Below, one piece after another: positions 9,454 through 18,800 of a DNA stretch of 64,000 nt. The position numbers were made by a program, and so were the translations under genes. Where the stretch lies: assembly GCA_049841135.1 (NCBI GenBank), contig JASGHK010000004.1:2418001-2482000 (forward strand), read 5' to 3'. Below the pieces are notes generated by a model. It saw only the letters and a program-made list of their open reading frames with translations. It was not told the origin of the DNA and ran no database searches. The number at the start of each line of letters is the position of its first letter. Position 1 is the stretch's first letter. Source of the stretch: JACRCT01 sp049841135. Lineage in GTDB: Bacteria > Myxococcota > Myxococcia > Myxococcales > UBA5297.

Positions 9454-10590
9454 ATGCCCGCTCCCCAGCCCCCGCCGCTCCGGCCCCTCGTCCAGCTCGC
9501 GCCGCCCATCCTCCACCAGGAGCTGAAGAAGGGCGTGCTGGGCCAGGAGGACGTGCTGCGCGCGGTCTCGCTGGCGCTCTACAAGCACATCACCGGGCGC
9601 GTCTCCGGCCACCTGATGCTGATGGGCAGCTCGGGCACCGGCAAGACGACCATCATGGCCAACATCCAGCGGATGTACCGCGAGGTGCCGGAGCTCGCCC
9701 CCTTCCGCGCCATGGCCATCACCAACGCCAACCTGCTGGTCGACGCCGAGCGGCTGGAGTTCCGGCCCGAGCGGCTGCTCGCGGCCATCGAGCAGCGGGC
9801 CCGGGCGCTGCTGGGCCGCGCGGCGACCGCGGAGGAGCTGGTCTCGGCGATGGAGAAGGCGACGGTCTGCATCGACGAGATCGACAAGATGGCGACCTCG
9901 GTGGGCGGGCACGCCAACCCGGTGGGCATCGTGCTGCAGCAGGGCCTGCTGACGTTGATGGAGGGAGGCACGGTCACCTACAAGGCGAGCGTGCTCGAGG
10001 GAGGGCAGGAGAAGCCCCGGACGCTGGAGGTGCGCACCGGCGGGATGATGTTCCTGTGCGGCGGCGCGTTCGAGGGCCTCTACGACCAGGTCTATCAGCG
10101 CGTCACCGCGCCGGAGTCGGGCGAGAAGACCTTCTCGCAGATGGTGCGCGGGGCGGACGGGAGGCTGCGCATCGAGCAGCGCTTCAAGCTCGGCGACTAC
10201 TTCAAGATGGAGGACCTGTACCGCTACGGCATGGTCCCGCAGTTCGTGGGCCGCTTCGACAGCGTGCAGCTGCTGGCGGACCTGGACTACCCGACCCTCA
10301 AGGAGATCCTCGTCAGCGGCCTGGACTCACCGCTGTCGCGCTCGCGCAGCTACTTCAAGATGCTGGGCATCCAGCTGCACATCGACGACGTCGCCGCCGG
10401 GATGGTGGCCGAGCAGGCGGCCAAGAACGCGCGCGCCGGCGCCCGCTCCCTGCGCACCGTCTTCACCAAGCTCGTCCAGCCACTGGAGTACGACCCGTGG
10501 AACAGCGGCATGGTGCAGCCGCTCCCCGACGGCTCGTTCGAGGCGACCATCACCGCCGAATACGTCAAGCTGGCGCTTGGCCTGCAGTAG
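9454..10590 (+). CDS. ClpX-like AAA+ ATPase without the zinc-binding domain
   Basis: A 378-residue AAA+ protein most like ClpX. Walker A 'GSSGTGKT' at 58-65, Walker B 'CIDEID' at ~139-144, sensor region 'GGMMFLCGGAFEGL' (ClpX 'NILFICGGAF'), and 'QFVGRFDSV' matching the ClpX 'EFIGRLPV' sensor-2/box VII area. It lacks the N-terminal Cys4 zinc domain of ClpX and I see no clear IGF ClpP-docking loop. It may therefore be a ClpP-independent unfoldase or remodelling ATPase. True clpX normally sits beside clpP/lon; here the neighbours are a methyltransferase and recQ, which argues for a paralogue. Confidence 0.8.
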   Translation: MPAPQPPPLRPLVQLAPPILHQELKKGVLGQEDVLRAVSLALYKHITGRVSGHLMLMGSSGTGKTTIMANIQRMYREVPELAPFRAMAITNANLLVDAERLEFRPERLLAAIEQRARALLGRAATAEELVSAMEKATVCIDEIDKMATSVGGHANPVGIVLQQGLLTLMEGGTVTYKASVLEGGQEKPRTLEVRTGGMMFLCGGAFEGLYDQVYQRVTAPESGEKTFSQMVRGADGRLRIEQRFKLGDYFKMEDLYRYGMVPQFVGRFDSVQLLADLDYPTLKEILVSGLDSPLSRSRSYFKMLGIQLHIDDVAAGMVAEQAAKNARAGARSLRTVFTKLVQPLEYDPWNSGMVQPLPDGSFEATITAEYVKLALGLQ

Positions 10591-10599
10591 AATCGGGCT

Positions 10600-10705
10600 C
10601 CGGACTTCGGGCTTCGGGTCAAGCACCGGGTCCTGGGGCTTCGGGCTTCGGGTCAAGCGCCGGACTATCCGTTGGGCGCTCGACGGCTTGGGCTTCGAAG
10701 TCCGG
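10600..10705. repeat. Direct-repeat element overlapping the recQ 3' end
   Basis: Two 25-base direct repeats at 10605-10629 and 10639-10663 (period 34) differ at one base; each begins CTTCGGGCTTCGGG. The pair is framed by a 10-base inverted repeat, CCGGACTTCG at 10600-10609 and CGAAGTCCGG at 10696-10705. The stop codon and last ~28 codons of recQ lie inside it, so the Pro/Glu/Ala-rich RecQ tail is encoded by the repeat. Confidence 0.6.
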
Positions 10706-12740
10706 GGAGGGCGGCTTCGCCTGCCCACGCCGCGCCGCCAGGACGAGCTGGATCTCCGTGTAGGTGAAATCCGGCGGCAGCGCCCGCTTGATGGCCGACA
10801 GGAACGGCGCCGCCGAGCGGGCCGCCTCCACGATTTGCGCGGCGCGGTCGGCCTCGACCAGCCGACCGACGTCCAGCGCCTCCCCGGCCTCCGTCAGCTC
10901 AGCGAGATGCCGCAGGACGGTCTCCGCACCCAGTCCTCGCACCCGAGCGATCTCCCCCACCTCCATGCCTCCGCGGAAGAGCTCGAGCGTGGCGCGCAGC
11001 GTGGCGCTCTTGCGCACCGTCCGGCTGGCGGCGTTGCGGACCGCGCGCGCCGGAGCGCCGGGCTCGACCTGGTGGCCCGCGCAGACGTCGCAGGCGGGGC
11101 AGGCCTGACGGCCGGGCTCGCCGAAGTACCCCAAGAGGAAGCGGCGGCGGCAGGTCCGGGCGTAGGCGTAGCGGGTCATGGCCTTGAGCAAGAGCTTCTC
11201 GCGCTGCCGCCGGACGAACACCGCCTCCAGGTTCACCCGCAGCGCCGTGCGCGGCAGCTCGGGCTCGAGGACGCGGACCCCGCGCACCAGGCCCCGGCAG
11301 CGGACGATGCCGGCCACCTCGAGCGCGGCCAGCGCCCGCCGGAAGGACTCGTGGGTCATGCCCGCCCTGCGCGCCGCCGCCTCGAGCGAGACCTCCTTGG
11401 GCCCGCCGCCCCCTCCCAGCTCCTCCTCCACCGCGATGAACGCGGCCCGCTGGTCGAGCGCCCGCTCGCGCACCAGCGCCCGCGCCACCGCCGGCACCAT
11501 CGTCAGCTCGGCCACCGGATCGCTCCCGCTGCGCTCGAGGTGTCCGGCCTGCTCCAGGAGCTTGAGCGCCGCCGACACCTGCCCCTCCCGGGCCCCCAGC
11601 TGCTCGGCCAGGCTGGCGACCCCGCCGCTGCCGGGCAGGCCGGAGCGGAGCAGGTCCCACAGATCGCCCAGCAAGTCGCCCGCGGGATGGGCGCTCTCGA
11701 TGAGCCGCTCCTGGAGGATGACGTCATGGTGGTTGAACAGCAGCAGCGCCAAGGCCGCCTGCCCGTCTCGTCCCGCGCGGCCCACCTCCTGGTAGTAGGC
11801 CTCGATGGAGCGGGGCACGTCGGCGTGGACGACGAAGCGCAGGTCCGCCTTGTCGACGCCCATCCCGAAGGCGTTCGTAGCCACCACCACCGAGCGGGCA
11901 CTGGCCATGAAGGCCTCCTGCGTCGCCTTGCGCACCTGGTCGGGCAGGCCCGCGTGATAGCAGAGGACGGGCACGCCTTGGGCTGCGAGGTGCGCGGTCA
12001 TGCGCTCGGCGGAGCGGCGGGTAGCGGTGTAGACGATGCCGCTGCCCCCGCGCAGGGCGACGGCGCCGGCGCACGCCGCCTTCTCCCGCTCGGAGCTGAC
12101 CCTCCGGACCTCCAGGTGCAGGTTGGGGCGGTCGAACCCGGCGACCATCACCGCCGGCGACTCGAGGCGCAGCGCCCGGCACACGTCGCGGCGCACCTCG
12201 GGCGTCGCGGTCGCGGTGAGCGCCAGGGTTCGCGGCGCCTTGAGCTGCGCGCGGAACTCTCCCAGCCGCGCGTAGTCCGGCCGGAAGTCGTGCCCCCACT
12301 GCGAGATGCAGTGCGCCTCGTCGACCGCGAACAGCGAGATGGCGGTCTTCTCCAGCGCGGCGACGAAGCGCGGGCTGCGGAAGCGCTCCGGCGCGACGTA
12401 GAGCAGCTTGTAGGCCCCCTGCGCCGCGGCGAAGGTCCGGTCCTGCCGCTCGCGCTCGGACAGGGTCGAGTTCACGAACGTCGCCGGGATGCCGCGCGCC
12501 GCCAGCGAGTCGGTCTGGTCCTTCATCAACGCGATGAGCGGCGAGACGACCAGCGTCACGCCGGGCAGCAGCACCGCCGGCAGCTGGTAGCACAGGCTCT
12601 TTCCCCCGCCGGTGGGCATCACCGCGACCGTCGGCCGCCCCGAGAGCACCGACTCGATCACCTCGCGCTGGTGGGCCCGGAAGGACTCGAAGCCGAAGAC
12701 CTCGCGCAGCGCCTGGTCGAAGCTCGGCGACCGGGCTCAT
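10619..12740 (-). CDS. recQ: RecQ-family ATP-dependent DNA helicase (one apparent frameshift near the start)
   Basis: About 707 residues after correction. Superfamily 2 helicase motifs in order: Q-like segment 'REVFGFESFRAHQ' (12-24), Walker A 'PTGGGKSLCYQLP' (42-), 'SPLIALMKDQ', DEAH box 'VDEAHCISQWGHDFRPDY' (~139-), 'TATATPEVRRD', and motif VI 'QEVGRAGRDG'. A RecQ zinc-finger follows (Cys residues in 'CRRRFLLGYFGEPG...CPACDVC') and then winged-helix/HTH segments. It unwinds DNA 3'-5' in recombination and fork repair. The ATG at 12740 overlaps the upstream stop (ATGA), but the frame shifts at 12719-12725, where GAGCTTC stands for GAGCTC; without the shift the protein would lose its conserved N-terminus. 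The C-terminal tail runs into a repeat element. Confidence 0.85.
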
Positions 12741-13045
12741 GGCCCCTCCAACGAGAAGTCGCCCGAGGTCCCGCCCGACCTCTGCAGCAGCCGGTTCCGG
12801 CGCTCGCGCAGGTCGAAGAGCAGCCGCTCCCGCTCCTTCTCGTCGGTCTTGAAGTCCACGAGCACGTCGCCCTCGTGCGGCGCCTGCGGCAGCTCCGAGG
12901 CCCGGACGACGACCGTCTGGCCCTGCTCGTCGAGGAGCACCGCCCGGCCATCCTCGACCCGGTCGACCGTGTGGACGCTGCGCCCCAGCCCACATCCCGA
13001 CGCCAGCAGTGCGAACGCCGCCGCAGCTTCCAGCCCCACCCTCAT
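12737..13045 (-). CDS. DUF3006-type lipoprotein, coupled to recQ
   Basis: A 102-residue protein with signal peptide and lipobox ending at Cys18 ('LLASGC'). The mature part 'VDRVEDGRAVLLDEQGQ' to 'EGDVLVDFKTDEKERERL' fits the small DUF3006 beta-barrel ('DRIE-G-AVLE' pattern), usually a cytoplasmic or secreted domain of unknown role. GGGGAGGGGG precedes the ATG at 13045. The stop overlaps the recQ start as ATGA, so recQ is probably translated by termination-reinitiation. Confidence 0.7.
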   Translation of the reverse strand: MRVGLEAAAAFALLASGCGLGRSVHTVDRVEDGRAVLLDEQGQTVVVRASELPQAPHEGDVLVDFKTDEKERERLLFDLRERRNRLLQRSGGTSGDFSLEGP

Positions 13046-13093
13046 GTCCCCCTCCCCTCGTTATGCCGCCGCAGCTGGCCGGCCCCCACTGCT

Positions 13094-13801
13094 TCACAGC
13101 GACGCGAAGTGCCCCTCGTCCACCAGGCTCACGTACCGCCCCTCTCCGATGATGATGTGGTCCAGCGGCTTGATCCCCAGGACCGTGCCCGCCTGCTTGA
13201 GCCGCGCGGTCAACGCCAGGTCGTCGGTCGACGGGGTCGGGTCGCCGCTGGGGTGGTTGTGGACGAAGACCACCGCCGCCGCCCCTTCGCGCAGCGCCGG
13301 CGCGTAGACCTCACGCGGCAGCACCGAGCAGGTCGTCAGCCCGCCCTCGACCACCCGCGCGTCGCGCAGGAGCCGGTGCTTGGTGTCCAGGCACATGACG
13401 TGGAACACCTCGTGGTTGAGGTGCCCGAGCCGCGGTCCGTAGAAGGCGAAGACGTCGCCGGAGACCCGCACCGCGGGCCGCACCTGCCTCGGGGTCTGGG
13501 CGCGCCTGCCTATCTCCAGCGCCGCGGCCAGCGCGCAGGCCTTGGCCTTGCCCACCCCGCGCAGCCGGGCGAGGTCCGCGGCCGCGGCGCGCCCGAGCGC
13601 GGGGAGATCGCCGTAGGTGCTGATGAGATCGCGCGCGACGTCGAGCGCCGAGGCGCCCCGGGTGCCGCTGCCCAAGAGCGTCGCGAGCAGCTCGGCGTCG
13701 GTCAGTGCCCCGCCGCCCTGCGCCAGAAGCCGCTCACGCGGGCGCTCATTGAGTGGAAGACAAGCAAGAGTCACGGCGCCCCTCCCGTCCCGCTGCCCCA
13801 T
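13094..13801 (-). CDS. radC: RadC family JAMM/MPN-domain protein
   Basis: About 235 residues. The N-terminus has the RadC UPF0758 helix-hairpin-helix part ('RGVGKAKACALAAALEIGRR') and the C-terminal ~120 residues the JAB1/MPN fold, with the metal motif 'HNHPSGDPTPSTDD' at ~181 (H-x-H-x7-S-x2-D) and the partner Glu in 'NHEVFHVMCLD'. RadC proteins are tied by name to DNA repair and in some hosts to mobile elements, but their activity is not settled; a metallo-hydrolase or deaminase-like role is possible. ATG at 13801 or the GTG one codon upstream may be used. It is transcribed toward the DUF3006-recQ pair 48 bp downstream, likely one operon. Confidence 0.88.
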   Translation of the reverse strand: MGQRDGRGAVTLACLPLNERPRERLLAQGGGALTDAELLATLLGSGTRGASALDVARDLISTYGDLPALGRAAAADLARLRGVGKAKACALAAALEIGRRAQTPRQVRPAVRVSGDVFAFYGPRLGHLNHEVFHVMCLDTKHRLLRDARVVEGGLTTCSVLPREVYAPALREGAAAVVFVHNHPSGDPTPSTDDLALTARLKQAGTVLGIKPLDHIIIGEGRYVSLVDEGHFASL

Positions 13802-13864
13802 CACCTTCGCCGGGCAAGGGCAGGAGCAAGGTGCGTGCCTGTCGCACCTTCCTCACGGGAGGGG
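13779..13864. other. Nested inverted repeats between treZ and radC
   Basis: A 10-base perfect inverted repeat (CCCCTCCCGT at 13779-13788, ACGGGAGGGG at 13855-13864) encloses a compact hairpin, AAGGTGCG at 13828-13835 and CGCACCTT at 13843-13850 with a 7-base loop. The structure covers the radC start and leader, so it may terminate treZ transcripts or fold the radC 5' end. No T-run is present. Confidence 0.4.
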
Positions 13865-13925
13865 AGGGATGGAGCGTCCGGGCGTCGCGGGACGTGACGA
13901 ACGCCCGTCGCGACGCGGAGCAGCG

Positions 13926-15745
13926 CTAGCCGTAGCGGACGAGCAGCGCCGCGTGCCAGGGCCCCAGCGCCAGCCGGTCCTCGGTCTCCGGCGGCAGCGC
14001 CCAGGGCGAGGGCCCGGCGAACTCCGGGGCCCAGGAGTCGAGCATCACGCGCCAACGCCCGCGCGGATCCTCGATGACCGCGCGCTCCGCGGCGAAGTTG
14101 AGCGCCAGGACGGCGTCCGCGAGGGCGCCGCGCCGGCGGACGAGCAGGCTTCGCCCCGGCGGGAACAGCGTGGTCTCCACCAGCTCCTGGGCGTCCTCGG
14201 CGAGGGCGGGCACGGTGCGCCGCAGCTGGAGGAGGGCCCGGTAGAAGGCGCGCAGCGTCTTGCCCGGCTCGACTCCGCCAGCCCGAAGTCGATGCGCGAG
14301 CGCTCGAAGGTCGCCGCGTCCTGCGGGTCGGGCACCTGGACCTTCCAGTCGAAGGTCGCGAACTCGCGGCGCCGGCCCTCGCAGACAGCACGGCCCAGCG
14401 CCTCGTCGGCGAAGCTCGTGAAGTACTGGAACGGTGCCGGCTCCCCGTACTCCTCTCCCATGAAGAGCAGGGGCAGGAACGGCGAGAGGATGGTCGCGGC
14501 AGCCGCGAGCCGCAGCGCCTCCTGCGGCAGCGCCGCCGCCAGCCGGTCGCCCATCGCCCGGTTGCCGACCTGGTCGTGGTTCTGCGACGCCACCACGAAG
14601 CGCCGTCCTGGGAACCCGAGCGCCGGCTGCCCGTAGGGACGCTTGCGGTATCTCGAGAGCTGTCCGGTGAGCACGTACGCTTCGGAGTAGGCCTTGGCCA
14701 GGTGCTCCACGTCTCCGAAGTCGGCGTAGTAGCCCGCGCGCTCTCCGGTCAGCAGGGCGTGCAGGGCGTGGTGAAAGTCGTCGCTCCACTGCGCGGCCAG
14801 CCCCCATCCACCCTCCCCGACCGCCTGCACCACGACGGGATCGTTCAGGTCGCTCTCGGCCACTACGTGGACCTGCCTGCCGAGGCGGCCGGAGAGCGCC
14901 AGGACCTCCTCGTTGAGCTCGGCGACGAGGTGACGAGAGGAGTCGTCGCGGATGCCGTGCACCGCGTCCAGCCGCAGGCCGTCGAGGTGGAAGTCGTGGA
15001 TCCACGCGAGGGCGTTGTCGATGAAGAACCGGCGGACCGGGCCGGCCTCCTCGCCGTCGTAGTTGACCGCGTCGCCCCACGGCGTCTGGTGGCGGCTGGT
15101 GAAGTACGGGCCGAAGTCGCGCAGGTAGCAGCCCGAGGGACCCAGGTGGTTGTAGACGACGTCCAGGAACACGGCGAGGCCCGCAGCGTGCGCGGCGTCG
15201 ACCAACCGCTGGAGCGCGCGCGGCCCTCCGTAGGCCGAGTGCACTGCGTACGGTTGCACCCCGTCGTAGCCCCAGCCGTGCGTCCCATCGAAGGCCGCGA
15301 GCGGCATCAGCTCCAGCGCGGTGATCCCCAGCTCGCGCAGCGCCCCCAGCCGCGGGACGACCGCCTCCAACGTCCCCTCGGGCGTGAAGGTCCCGACGTG
15401 GAGCTCGTAGAACACGAGCTGCTCCTGCGCGATCCCCCGCCAGCGGTGGTCGGACCAGCCAAACTGCAGATCCACCACGGTCGAGGGACCGTGCACCGAC
15501 TCCTCCTGCAGCCGGGAGGCGGGATTGGGGCGCCGGCGTCCGTCGGGGAAGACGTAGTGGTAGCGCGCCCCCGGCCTCACCCCTGGCAGGTGCGCCTGGA
15601 AGTAGCCCTGCCCGTCCCGCTCGAGCGGCACCATCGTCCCGTCCTCGATGGAGAGGGAGAGCGCCTTCGTCGCGGGCGCCCACACCCGGAAGGTCGTGCC
15701 CGTGCTGGTGGGGAAGGCGCCTTGCGCCGGTCGGTCGTAGCTCAT
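13926..15745 (-). CDS. treZ: Malto-oligosyltrehalose trehalohydrolase (one apparent frameshift)
   Basis: About 606 residues. An N-terminal CBM48-like beta domain (1-100) precedes a GH13 TIM barrel: 'VFYELHVGTFTPEGT', 'FLDVVYNHLGPSG', catalytic Asp in 'LDGLRLDAVHGI', acid Glu in 'HVVAESDLND' and 'SQNHDQVGNRAMGDR', all typical of TreZ (GH13_10). It releases trehalose from maltooligosyl-trehalose. The partner TreY and glycogen enzymes are not in the window. The frame changes at 14271-14275, where the minus strand reads GAGTC; restoring GAGCTC (one base lost) joins the barrel to the C-terminal beta domain that ends at 13926. The ATG at 15745 has a weak ribosome site. Confidence 0.88.
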
Positions 15746-15816
15746 GCGCGAGGCTGGGGCTCGGCTGCCTGCCCGGCAAGCATCAGCCCCCGAAGATGCC
15801 GTCGGCCGGGTCGCAC

Positions 15817-15857
15817 CCAAAAGTCGAGGGCGGCGACCTCTCGGCCGCCGCCCTCGG
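15817..15857 (-). terminator. Rho-independent terminator of the giant metalloprotease gene
   Basis: Perfect 10-base stem, GAGGGCGGCG at 15826-15835 and CGCCGCCCTC at 15846-15855, 10-base loop. Read on the minus strand the stem is followed by CTTTTGGG, a short T-run. It lies 25 bp beyond the metalloprotease stop. Confidence 0.75.
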
Positions 15858-15881
15858 GGTCACATCATCACGACCAAGGGC

Positions 15882-18800
15882 CTAGTAGATGCCCTTCATG
15901 CTCGGGTCGCCCTGCGCGTAGGTCATCAGCGTCTGGCGCATGAACGCCGGGAGCGAGACGTAGCGCTGGAAGGTCATGCAGGCCGCGCTGCCCTCGCAGC
16001 CGCAGACCTCGACGGTCGTATCGTCGCAGTGCACCTTGGGCTGGCCGTCGGTGTCGTAGGCCACCTGGTACCAGTCGGGCTCACCGTCGCCGTCGTTGTC
16101 CGGGCCGGGGGTGGTGAAGTAGGCCTGGAACAGCAGCTCGTTGGCGTACTGCAGGACGCGCGCCGCGATGCCGCGCTGCACCCTCTTGCCGAAGATGGTC
16201 TCGCTGCCGAAGGTCTTGGCGACGTAGGTCCGGCCGATCGGGTCGTGGAGCTCGATGCGGTTCTTGCCGAAGCCCGGGTCGTTGTCGCGGCCCAGCTCCC
16301 AGATGGCCATCATGTCGATCCAATTGCGCATCTGGTTCTCGGGCAGGTACTGCAGCGTCATCGCGACCAGGAACTTCTGCATCTCCCAGCCCACCTGCGG
16401 GTCGACCGGGAGGGTGTTGGTCAGCAGGACCGGGTCCGCCGAGCAGACCTGCTCGCCGTTGGTGCCCGGCACCACCAGGCCCTTGTCAGACCAGAAGCAG
16501 CTCTTCGGGCCTTCAGCGCCCAGCCAGTTCGTCCAGCCCAGCCCCTTGGTGCTGTCGACGTAGCAGGAGCCCGCCGAGCAAAGACCCTGGCAGCAGCTGG
16601 TGCCTTCGCCGCAAGGCGGGTCGCTGTTGGGCGTGTAGTCGTTGAAGCCGCAGGGCTGCGGGCAGGTGTCGCCCTTGATGCACATGCCGGTGCTGTAGGG
16701 CAGCGCGAGCCTGCTGTTTCCGCAGCACTTGGAGGCGCCGTACTTCGTGCAATCGTCGTCGCTCTCGCAGAAGTCGCTCACGCCGGTGGGGCTCTCCGGC
16801 ATCTCGACGTAGGGCCGCGGGCTCGCACCGGAGATGACCTCGGCCGCGATGCGCGGAGCCTTGATCCAGCTGTCGTTGGTCAGGTTGTTGGCGAGCCAGC
16901 GGCGGTAGCCCTCGGGGAACAGGTCGGCCATGGAGACTGCACGGTAACGGCCGTCCACGAAGTCGCGACGAGAGTCGGAGATGAAGTTGTCGACCGACTC
17001 GGTCAGCAGCATCGTGCTCCACGCCTTGTCGTAGTAGCTGCCGCAGTTGATGGTGTAGTCCGTGCGGTACTCGCCGTAGTCCCACTCGTTGCCCAGGCGG
17101 TTCTCGATGAGGCGGCCGCCGAAGCCGACGTTGCCCCAGCTGCCGGAGGTGTTGACCGGGCCGGTGCCGAAGGCGCCGTCGGGCATGGTCATGATGGTGA
17201 AGTTCGGGTTGCCGGCCGCGTCCATGGCGGAGTAGGCCATGGAGCTGTCGAGGTCGCTCATGTAGTGGGGGCCGGAGCTGGGGCGGTTCATCTGGCGGGT
17301 GAAGTAGTTGAACGCCACTGCGGAGGCCAGGATGTTCGGGCGGAAGTCGCGGTCGGCGATGTACGGCCACAGCTGGTCGAACGGGTAGCCGATGTCCATC
17401 GCGAAGTCCTTGTAGACGTTGGACATCAGAGCCAGACCCTTGGCGCCGTCGCGCATCTTCTCGTTGTAGCGCTCCAGCGCGCGGTTGGCGGCGTTGCGCA
17501 CGCTGAACGCCTGGCGGTGCCGGCGGTAGTTGGTGAAGATGTGGCCGGTCTCCTGCTGGGTGATGAAGAAGTCGAACAGCTCGTAGGCGTCGGCGCCGTT
17601 GTCGTGGCGGTACACGGACAGGTTGCCGAGGTCAGCCCAGCTGTCGGTCGCGAAGCCGTAGGGCACGCGCACCCGGCCCTGCGGATCGATGGACGGGCCG
17701 CCCTGGTAGTAGTCGCCGAAGGTGGTCTGGCTCGACTCCTCCGCATTGGGATTCTCGGGGCGGGCGATGCCGGCGGGCGGAGCCAGGCGGTTCCACGGCA
17801 CGTACTCGACCTTGCGCTCGCCACAGCGGGTGTAGGCGCCGGGCTTGGCGGGGTCGGGCGCGACGAAGTTGCCGTCGAGCAGCGGGTTCCAGACGCCGTG
17901 AACGTCGTCGTTCCAGGTCGCCGGCCGGTAGGTGGTGCGCAGCGTGTCGGCAGTGCCGACGTCGGTGCAGTTCTGCAGCAGGCCGAGCACGTTCTGGAGC
18001 TGCGAGTAGTGGACCTGCTGGGCGGAGCCATCGGAGTAGTCGTCGAACTGCAGGCCGACGATGCCGCCGAAGCTGTCCATGACGCCGAGGATGGTGCGGG
18101 CCTTCTTGCTCGCCGCCTTGTCCTCCGGGTTGTACTTCATGTCGGAGTCGGCGAACACCGCCACGGAGTTGCCGTAGAACATGCGGGCGGCGGCGTAGTC
18201 GTAGACGCCCAGGCCGATGAGGTCCTGCGAGGTCTCGCCCGCGTAGTCCATGATCGAGTCCTGCTGGAACATCCAGATCAGGTTCTCGCGCTCGGTCTTG
18301 GTGGTGGGGTCGAAGAACCGGGGGCCGATGCAGCTGGCGGCAGTTGCCTCGCCGACCAGGGTCTCGCGCATCTGGGTGAGCTCGCCGCGCTCGTCGGTCT
18401 CCCAGCAGACGCCGTTGGTGCACACGTCGCCCGTCAGCGTGCAGTCCGCCGGGCCGTTCGGGCACTTCCACAGGCACTTGTCGGTGACCTTGCCGTCGTT
18501 GGTGCGCAGCTGCCAGTACTGCGGGCGGAAGCTGAACGCGTCGGCGCTGGACACGAAGTTGTGGCGCAGGCCCATCGAGTGGCCCATCTCGTGGACGATG
18601 ACCGAGTGCTGGGCCTTGGCGCTGATCCACTTGCGCATGCGCTCGGCGCGGGCGAACTTCTTGCTCGGCTCGTCGTTCTTGTCGAACTTGCCGAACTTCT
18701 CCTCGAGCTGGTCGGCCAGCTGCGCGGTGGCGAGCGGAGCCGGGGCCTCGCGGAGGACGCAGCCGCCGCGCTGGGCGAGCGCCAGCTCGCGGCGCTGGGC

